Shown here one piece after another: positions 40,952 to 46,362 of a stretch of DNA of 46,362 bases. Within the stretch, counting starts at the first letter, position 1, and every line of letters begins with the position of its first letter. The notes below the pieces were generated by a model. That model was not told the origin of the DNA, did not search any database, and saw only the letters and a list, made by a program, of their open reading frames with translations. Source of the DNA: DASRYH01 sp035687245 (GTDB lineage: Bacteria > Actinomycetota > Coriobacteriia > Anaerosomatales > PHET01); the NCBI GenBank assembly GCA_035687245.1, contig DASRYH010000001.1, forward strand, positions 1 to 46,362, in the 5' to 3' direction. The position numbers and the translations under genes were made by a program.

Positions 40952-42325
40952 GTGAAGCGCACGTTTCTCATCGGAACCATCGTCGTGCTATTTCTGTTCG
41001 CCGGAGTGTCGTCGGCGTTCGCGTGGGCGAACGGAGCTGACACCGACGGTGACGGCTGGGGCGACAACGGCTACGGCAGTCACGACTGGATTCTGGACCA
41101 GGCGATCCAGCTCGCAGGCGCGAACGCCTCGTGGATCCAGACTGAGACCGCGCGTTTCGCCACCGACGATCCCGACACGGTACTTCGCGATGTGAACAAC
41201 CACTTCTACGACAACACTCGCAAAGGCCAAGGTGCTCCGCAGATGGTCTCTGACCTCTACGATCGCATCGCCAACGAGTACGCGACCGGCAACTACGCCG
41301 ACGCGAGCCGCGATATCGGCCTGCTGAGCCACTACTACGCCGACATCAACCAGCCCTTCCATACGCTGTGGTACGGCGATGACGATGACGAGCACGTCGA
41401 CTACGAGCTCGTAGTGAACTCGCTCACCAACTCCCCCGGCGAGAACGCCGACTGGATCGTGCCGCGCGAGCGCCGCCCGGTCGCCGACATCCGCGCGATG
41501 ACCATTTCGGCCGCCTTCGCTGCACGCAGCGACTACTACGCTCTTCGCAACGCCTACGTGCCCAGCGATGAAGCCGTCCCCGTGGGCAACTTCGATGGTT
41601 CGGCTGCAGCACCCACGGGCGCCATCACCCGCGCGCGAGTGAGCAGGGCAGTCAACGACCTCGCCGACATCATCTCGGCGGCTCCTAGCGGCCAGGGCCG
41701 CACCCCGCACGTGACTGTCTCAAGCGTGCGCCTGTCGCGTCGCTACGTGGGCACCAATTCGGCGATCACCGCGACCGCTCGCGTCACCGACGCCTATGGC
41801 GCGCCGGTCCGTGGCGTGCGCGTCACCTTCACGAGCAACTTCAGCTCCGGGCCCATCGACACCTTTGACTACTCGGACTCCGACGGCGCCGTGTCGCTCA
41901 GCCAGTCGCTGCCCAACGAAGCGCTTTGGTATGTCGTCAACGTCAAGGCCGCGACCAAGACCAACGGCGTCGTGTCTTCGGCAAACAACTGGATGATCAC
42001 CACGCCGAAGGTGGGCGCGATGAGCACCGCGTTCTCCAGCAAGAAGCCGAAGCAGAAGACGAAGGTCTACGCGGCCACGAGACTCACCGACAAGGACGGC
42101 GTGCCAATCGCGAACGTGCCGGTGAAGGTCACGTGGCGCTTCAAGTCGAAGTCCTACTACTACACCGTGTCGACCGACGCCAACGGCTACGCCGTGACCT
42201 CTCGCAACATCGGTAAGGCGACGGCAGGCTACAAGGTGAGGGTCACCGCGACCACCGAGTGTGGCGGAGAGACGAAGAGCAAGGTCGCCTACTTCACGCC
42301 GCAGAAGCCCAAGAAGAAGAAGTAG
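40952..42325 (+). CDS. Secreted zinc-dependent phospholipase C-like protein with Ig-like C-terminal domains
   Basis: 457 residues. The signal peptide (1-24) ends SSAFA, so cleavage exposes W25 as the mature N-terminus. In B. cereus PC-PLC and alpha-toxin, Trp1 binds zinc through its amino group. Other ligands line up: H44 (YGSHDWI), an Asp in DDPDT (72-75), H84 (VNNHFYD), H127 and D131 (LSHYYADINQPFH), H137, and H148 (DEHVDYE). The spacing H127-D131-H137 equals H118-D122-H128 of PC-PLC. Two Ig-like beta domains (from about 250) and a Lys-rich tail follow. The start is GTG at 40952, chosen for the signal peptide. It should hydrolyse phospholipids outside the cell, but the substrate is untested and S1/P1-type nuclease relatives share the fold. 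Confidence 0.87.
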   Translation: MKRTFLIGTIVVLFLFAGVSSAFAWANGADTDGDGWGDNGYGSHDWILDQAIQLAGANASWIQTETARFATDDPDTVLRDVNNHFYDNTRKGQGAPQMVSDLYDRIANEYATGNYADASRDIGLLSHYYADINQPFHTLWYGDDDDEHVDYELVVNSLTNSPGENADWIVPRERRPVADIRAMTISAAFAARSDYYALRNAYVPSDEAVPVGNFDGSAAAPTGAITRARVSRAVNDLADIISAAPSGQGRTPHVTVSSVRLSRRYVGTNSAITATARVTDAYGAPVRGVRVTFTSNFSSGPIDTFDYSDSDGAVSLSQSLPNEALWYVVNVKAATKTNGVVSSANNWMITTPKVGAMSTAFSSKKPKQKTKVYAATRLTDKDGVPIANVPVKVTWRFKSKSYYYTVSTDANGYAVTSRNIGKATAGYKVRVTATTECGGETKSKVAYFTPQKPKKKK

Positions 42326-42326
42326 G

Positions 42327-43157
42327 CTAAGCCCGGCGGATCGCCTCGGAGCCGTGCGGGCGGGCTCCAACCCGCCGGACGGCCCATACTGCTGCGCAGA
42401 CGATGATCACACCGACGTAGATCACCTGGTACACCCGCGTCGCTCCCGCAAAGCCCGGTGCCTCCCAGCGCAGCGGGTGCAAGGCGAGCCGCACCGCAGC
42501 GAATCCGGCTGCCGAGACGAGCAGCGCCGCGCCGGAGCTGGCCCTGCGCGGGAGGAGTAGTGCCACGAGCCCCAGCGCCAGTGCTGCGCCTGCCTCCATG
42601 GGCTGGTTTGCGAAGACCGGAAGCACCGGCCCCAGCAGGCCTGCCATCCCCGTGAGCATCTGCAGTCCATGCGCGGGACTCCCCAGCCCGTAGACGACGC
42701 CGAAGGGTCCGTGTGTCACGACACCGTGGCAGCAACCCGCGGCAAGACAGCCTATCTTCGCGCAAGCGATACCCAGCATGATCCCGGGCGCGGCGGCATC
42801 CCCCAATCGCCAGACATCGACGCGGAGCAGAGCCGCAGCAACCACAGCCGCCACAATCGCGGCTGATACAGCGCCGAACAGTGCCATCGCCGTCAGCGAC
42901 GGTTCGAAGACCTGCGCCGGGTCGGAGACGTAGGCCTGCGGCGACGTCAGAACGTGAAGCGCACGGCCTCCGAGCGGCGCGACGGCGACGGCGGTGACCA
43001 GCACTGCAGCCGAGCGCCCGACGGGCAAGCCGCGCCACAGCGCCAAGCAGAGCGCGAGCACGAGGCCAGCGAACGCCCCCACGACAAGGGCGGCGGTGTA
43101 GGACTGCACCTGTACGTGCATCCCTGCGATGGTCGCTTCGATCAGCACAGGGTGCAC
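42327..43157 (-). CDS. Lgt-like (prolipoprotein diacylglyceryl transferase family) membrane protein
   Basis: 276 residues with about seven helices. It begins HPVLIEATIAGMHVQVQSYTAAL, like Lgt. The central motif IACAKIGCLAAGCCHGVVTHGPFGVVYG corresponds to the 'GRlGCf..GCCyG..T..pwgv' region of Lgt paralogues. Classical Lgt carries an Arg and an Asn in this motif and an HGGL motif before it; here Arg is Lys and HGG is absent, so catalytic identity is uncertain. The GTG start is 7 bases after the stop of the large lipoprotein gene, hinting at a dedicated partner. Convergent with the phospholipase gene, 1 base apart. Confidence 0.75.
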   Translation of the reverse strand: MHPVLIEATIAGMHVQVQSYTAALVVGAFAGLVLALCLALWRGLPVGRSAAVLVTAVAVAPLGGRALHVLTSPQAYVSDPAQVFEPSLTAMALFGAVSAAIVAAVVAAALLRVDVWRLGDAAAPGIMLGIACAKIGCLAAGCCHGVVTHGPFGVVYGLGSPAHGLQMLTGMAGLLGPVLPVFANQPMEAGAALALGLVALLLPRRASSGAALLVSAAGFAAVRLALHPLRWEAPGFAGATRVYQVIYVGVIIVCAAVWAVRRVGARPHGSEAIRRA

Positions 43158-43164
43158 GTCGAGA

Positions 43165-45675
43165 TCAGTTCCCCTTCGTGGCGGTCCATGAGCCGTACAT
43201 GGTGATGGGCGTGCCCTTGTAGGGCAGCACCCAGCTGCCGCTCATGGCCACACCGCCCTCTTTGCGTAGCTTGACGGTGCCCTTGAACGAGATCGTTGAG
43301 CCCTGATTGGCGACACTCATCGAGATGGCACCGTTGTCGTAGGTGCACGGTCCCGAACCGTTGCCACCATCGCCCTTCATGGAGACGGTGCCGCCTGTCG
43401 CACTCACATCGAGCTTCAGCGACAGCTTCTTGCCCTCGAGCTCCTTATACATGTCGAGGCACTTGGCATCTTCGGCGGTCTTCTCCGAGCCTTGGGGCAC
43501 GTCGATCTTGGTGACGGTCATGGAGCCTTCGTAGACGCCATCTACCTGACCCGGGTCCGGTGCAATGGCAAGCGCCTGGTTCACGAAGTCAGTGAGCCAG
43601 GCGTCGGTGATGCCGGCGGCTACGAGGTTCTCTACGAAGTCCGCGACGCTCGCCCCCATCACGGTCGTACCAGCGTCCAAGTAGCCCTGCATCGAGCCGG
43701 AGAAGCCCTTCTTGACCAGGTCGGACCACGAGCTCGCGATCGTGCCCTTCAGGTCGGTCCACCACTGCTTGCCGCCGGCCGCGATAAGGTCGCGCAGGTT
43801 CTTCATGACCTGTTCGCGAGTAGCGGCAAGCGCCTTCGCTGTCTGTTCGGCGATCTCGATCTTGATGCTGTCGCTGATGAGCTTGTCTACCGCGGCCGGC
43901 GCAAGCCCCTTTGCCGCAAGAGTGGCTCTCAGCGCAGCCTCGAGCTCCTTGCGCTCGGCGGCGTTGGCTGCCGACTTGCCCAAGTTGAGCATGGCCTGGC
44001 CCAGCTGCTTCATGCCCTGATAGGCACCCTTGGTCAGGCCGGGTATCTGGCTAGCCTTGAGGATGACCTTGCTGCCGCCTATCGCGCCCAGGCCAATGTC
44101 GACGATGCCTGAGACGACGTCGGCAGTCGAGGAGCCCTTGTCGGCGACCTTGTAGATGCCCTTAGCCATGCCGGTGAACATCCCCACGGTCACCTTGGTG
44201 AGGCCGCCCGTCGCCCAGCTCGTCCAGCTGGAGATCGTCTTCTGGGTGTCCTTGCCCGCCCCGGCCGCGTCCGCGCCCCACGAGAGCACGCCGCCCACCG
44301 CGCTGCCCACGGCCTGCCCAGCACCGGTCTCGACACCCTCGATGTAGGTGCCCGCTGTCTTGATGGTCGCGGATCCCGAGAGCCCCTTGTTGTAGTTGTC
44401 CACGACCTCTTTCGCACCAGCTGCGATCACATCGGCCGTGTCCTTGGTCGAGTTGCCGTACCAGACACCGCAGCCCACCGCAGTAATCGTCTGAACGCCG
44501 AGTCCGGCCGTGTCCACCGCGACCCCGATGCCGGTCTTGGCCTTGCCGAAGGCGCTCTTGATGCCTCCCCAGGCACTCGCAAGATAGCCCTGCTCCTTGG
44601 CGGGAGCCTCCTGGGTGAGCACCGCAACTGCCTTACCGTAGTCGGCGCCTGGCGTGTAGCCCTGAACCGCATACGCCTTCTGGACGCCGAAGGGGTTGAG
44701 GTCGGTACGCGGGTTGACGGCCACCACGATGTCGGTGGCGTCTTGCGAGGCAACGACGCCTTTGAGCTCGCCCACCCACCACGCAAAGCCGTTGTAGAGT
44801 TCCTTGGTGTCTGCCACGTCTTGCTCGGTGAGCCCTTCGCGCGCCGCAAGCCCGTCGACCGCCGGCTTGAGCTTGGCGACCTCGGACTCCATGTAACCAA
44901 CAGCCTCACGGGCGAAGTACTGGTCTGCCGAAGAGATTCGCCGGATGTCGTCGTCTACCTTCGCAAGCCCTTCGGCGACTGGCTCGAGCGCCTTGGAGGC
45001 AGCGGTGAAGTCCTTCTCCATCGCTGCATCCAGCGTCGAATTCGGCGTGGCGAAGCGCGCGTCGGCGGAGTAGGCCTGGAGCATGAGCGCAGCAGAACCG
45101 GCGATCTCATTGAGATCCTCGATGTAGGCGCCACCCAGCCCGACGGCCTTGGTGACGGCAAGATAGTCGAGCATCGCGCGGCTGAATGCCTTGGTCGGCT
45201 CTGCCTCGCGCTTGGCGAGCGCGGAGTACTCCGCCTGCCCCACCGCCTGCTTCACGGTGTTGGCAAGAAGTGGCTTGAGCGTGGCTGCGGCTGTGTCGTC
45301 GATCGACGCATCGATCGCCTTGACCTCGTCGAGGTAGTTCACGTAGTCGGCGCGTAACTTGGCCATCGCCGGCTGGGCGGCGATGCACGCTTCGACGAGC
45401 GCGTCGGCATCCGACTTAGCCTTGGTGACCATCGCCGCGCGCGCCTTGTCGTACTCAGCGGTGTTCTGAGCTGGCAGCATGCGGCTGCCCGGATAGAGCG
45501 GCCCACCGCACATCGCTGTCTCCGCGGTGTCGTTGTCGACGAACGAATCGATCGTAGCCCCGGTAAGTTCGAAGTCGGTCGTGAACGGGCCCTGACCTTC
45601 CTTTGCCGCGCACCCTGTGAGCACGGTGGGTGCGGCGAGCGCAACGATCAGAACGAGCGACAGCAACCGGTTCAT
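43165..45675 (-). CDS. Large lipoprotein, unknown function
   Basis: 836 residues. A lipobox VLTGC (Cys22) is followed by about 270 residues of charged helices. A Gly/Ala-rich middle part (about 350-560) has amphipathic glycine-zipper-like stretches (AGLGVQTITAVGCGVWYGNS, VGSAVGGVLSWGADAAGAG, GIVDIGLGAIGGSKVILKAS). A further helical part runs to about 700. A C-terminal beta domain (YEGSMTVTKIDVP... YKGTPITMYGSWTATKGN) resembles the small beta-barrel domains seen at the ends of lipoproteins. I do not recognise the family. The Gly-rich middle recalls the membrane-active regions of some toxins, but there is no motif proof. It is followed 7 bases later by an Lgt paralogue. Confidence 0.75.
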   Translation of the reverse strand: MNRLLSLVLIVALAAPTVLTGCAAKEGQGPFTTDFELTGATIDSFVDNDTAETAMCGGPLYPGSRMLPAQNTAEYDKARAAMVTKAKSDADALVEACIAAQPAMAKLRADYVNYLDEVKAIDASIDDTAAATLKPLLANTVKQAVGQAEYSALAKREAEPTKAFSRAMLDYLAVTKAVGLGGAYIEDLNEIAGSAALMLQAYSADARFATPNSTLDAAMEKDFTAASKALEPVAEGLAKVDDDIRRISSADQYFAREAVGYMESEVAKLKPAVDGLAAREGLTEQDVADTKELYNGFAWWVGELKGVVASQDATDIVVAVNPRTDLNPFGVQKAYAVQGYTPGADYGKAVAVLTQEAPAKEQGYLASAWGGIKSAFGKAKTGIGVAVDTAGLGVQTITAVGCGVWYGNSTKDTADVIAAGAKEVVDNYNKGLSGSATIKTAGTYIEGVETGAGQAVGSAVGGVLSWGADAAGAGKDTQKTISSWTSWATGGLTKVTVGMFTGMAKGIYKVADKGSSTADVVSGIVDIGLGAIGGSKVILKASQIPGLTKGAYQGMKQLGQAMLNLGKSAANAAERKELEAALRATLAAKGLAPAAVDKLISDSIKIEIAEQTAKALAATREQVMKNLRDLIAAGGKQWWTDLKGTIASSWSDLVKKGFSGSMQGYLDAGTTVMGASVADFVENLVAAGITDAWLTDFVNQALAIAPDPGQVDGVYEGSMTVTKIDVPQGSEKTAEDAKCLDMYKELEGKKLSLKLDVSATGGTVSMKGDGGNGSGPCTYDNGAISMSVANQGSTISFKGTVKLRKEGGVAMSGSWVLPYKGTPITMYGSWTATKGN

Positions 45676-45709
45676 CGGCGCCTCTCCCCCTAGGCCTGCA
45701 GCGTGAACA

Positions 45710-46362
45710 CTATTGGTTCAGCCATTCGATGTTATCGACCTTGCCCTGCGCGCCTTCGAGAATCACCGAGTACGCGGTCTTCTCCGAGCCCGAGTTCCAC
45801 TGTTCGACGAGATGGACCTTCATGACTCCTCCCTCGTCGGCCGCGCTCTTGACCTCCCAGGAGATGAGTACATCGGGGCCTGGGGCGAACCACGTGAGGT
45901 CGTTGCCAACGGTAGCGAGCATGCGAGGCGTCGCGAGCGCGGAGGCGTCGGCCTGCTTGCCGTCGTGCATATGCTGAAGCATCGTCGTCACGGTAGTCGT
46001 AGCAAGCTCGGGTGTGAGCGCGGCGGGGGCCGGCGCGGGGGCGGCCGTGGCCTCAGGTGCCGGCGCGGCGGTGGTCTCAGGTACGGGCACGGGTGTCGCG
46101 GCAGCGGTCTGGCTCGCGAGCGCACTGGAAGCGTAGTCGAACGGCTTCTCGTCGAAGCCCAGCGAGCCCGGATCTGCGGAGGCGGCCTTCGGCTTGGAGC
46201 GTTGAGACCAGATCGTACCCGCGACTGCCGCGCCGACGAGGCAGAGCGCGAGCACAGCGACCACTGCGATGACCATCGGCGTGCTGCGCTTCTTCTGCAC
46301 CGGTTCCGCAGGCAGCGCGGGCTCAGGCGGCTCGACTGCCGTCGCAGGTCGCTCGGGGGGGC
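45710..46362 (-). CDS. Anchored protein with Pro/Ala-rich regions on both sides of one helix, 5' end outside the window
   Basis: At least 217 codons. The frame stays open to the right edge, encoding a Pro/Glu/Ala-rich stretch (PPERPATAVEPPEPALPAEP) before the membrane helix PMVIAVVAVLALCLVGAAVAG. The true start is therefore probably outside, perhaps with a zinc-ribbon N-terminus as in similar proteins; a GTG at 46300 would give a 196-residue version. Outside the helix are a Pro/Ala/Thr linker and a domain of about 110 residues (TPELATTTVTTMLQHMHDGK... VDNIEWLNQ) with an NTF2-like flavour. It precedes the large lipoprotein gene by 34 bases. Function unknown. Confidence 0.65.
   Translation of the reverse strand, partial: PPERPATAVEPPEPALPAEPVQKKRSTPMVIAVVAVLALCLVGAAVAGTIWSQRSKPKAASADPGSLGFDEKPFDYASSALASQTAAATPVPVPETTAAPAPEATAAPAPAPAALTPELATTTVTTMLQHMHDGKQADASALATPRMLATVGNDLTWFAPGPDVLISWEVKSAADEGGVMKVHLVEQWNSGSEKTAYSVILEGAQGKVDNIEWLNQ

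Noticed and set aside
1190..44933. CTTCGGCAG as KOPS, Chi or a terminator arm
   Set aside because: Copies are on both strands in similar numbers, lie mostly inside genes and seldom pair as inverted repeats.
1..46362. CRISPR arrays, insertion sequences, prophage, toxin-antitoxin pairs and restriction systems
   Set aside because: No regularly spaced repeats, transposase, integrase or nuclease/methylase motifs were seen.

Overview
The window is 46 kb of high-G+C DNA, roughly 65% by eye, with bacterial gene organisation: tight operons, ATGA overlaps, GTG/TTG starts and GGAGG-type ribosome binding sites. The protein set points to an anaerobic or microaerophilic Gram-positive actinobacterial lineage. 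It includes an LtaS-type lipoteichoic acid synthase, a fused tyrosine autokinase, several lipoproteins, ferredoxin-type proteins and a Fe-S PurF, and shows no outer-membrane biogenesis genes. Class Coriobacteriia is my best guess, by inference only. No phage, insertion sequence, integrase, CRISPR array or rRNA was seen.

Layout. 1-8856 (minus strand) is a surface-polysaccharide locus. In transcription order it holds an LCP-like membrane protein, an unknown anchored protein, a Wzz/BY-kinase fusion, a polymerase/ligase-like membrane protein, a GT4 glycosyltransferase, a fusion of an F420-hydrogenase beta-subunit-like Fe-S protein with a polysaccharide pyruvyl transferase, and the start of a hexapeptide acyltransferase. 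A tRNA-Asp gene with promoter and terminator follows. At 9237-11771 (plus) a stand-alone cobalamin-binding protein carrying the photoreceptor-type W-x9-EH motif is in one operon with a FtsX-family ABC transporter. A second MacB-like ABC pair (13749-11778, minus) converges on it with only 6 bases between them. 14014-20946 (minus) holds a second O-antigen ligase with a TPR tail, a 1025-residue modular surface protein and a DUF72 protein. 21114-24828 holds a Cys-rich exported protein divergent from a ferredoxin/RF-1-domain gene pair, then an MltG-like lipoprotein overlapping a GT39 glycosyltransferase. 24871-27215 carries tRNA-Val, two tRNA-Glu and tRNA-Lys around an M28 peptidase and an anchored Ser-rich protein. 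After an MscS channel and a DUF5648-repeat exoprotein comes a purine region on the minus strand (40754-29896): purF, then three envelope genes, purM-purN, DUF4126, a LivK-type binding protein, and purH. The right end carries a zinc-dependent phospholipase C-like exoprotein, an Lgt paralogue directly behind a large lipoprotein, and a membrane protein running off the edge.

How it fits together. Most of the window builds or decorates the cell envelope (polysaccharide export and length control, teichoic-acid-like polymer, peptidoglycan cleavage, secreted modular proteins), with de novo purine synthesis interleaved. The observations I rate highest are: a 9-mer CTTCGGCAG found at least 21 times on both strands; the AerR/CarH-like B12 protein with a structured leader ahead of an ABC exporter; the Fe-S/pyruvyl-transferase fusion; the phospholipase whose predicted cleavage leaves the zinc-binding N-terminal Trp; and the lipoprotein/Lgt-paralogue pair.
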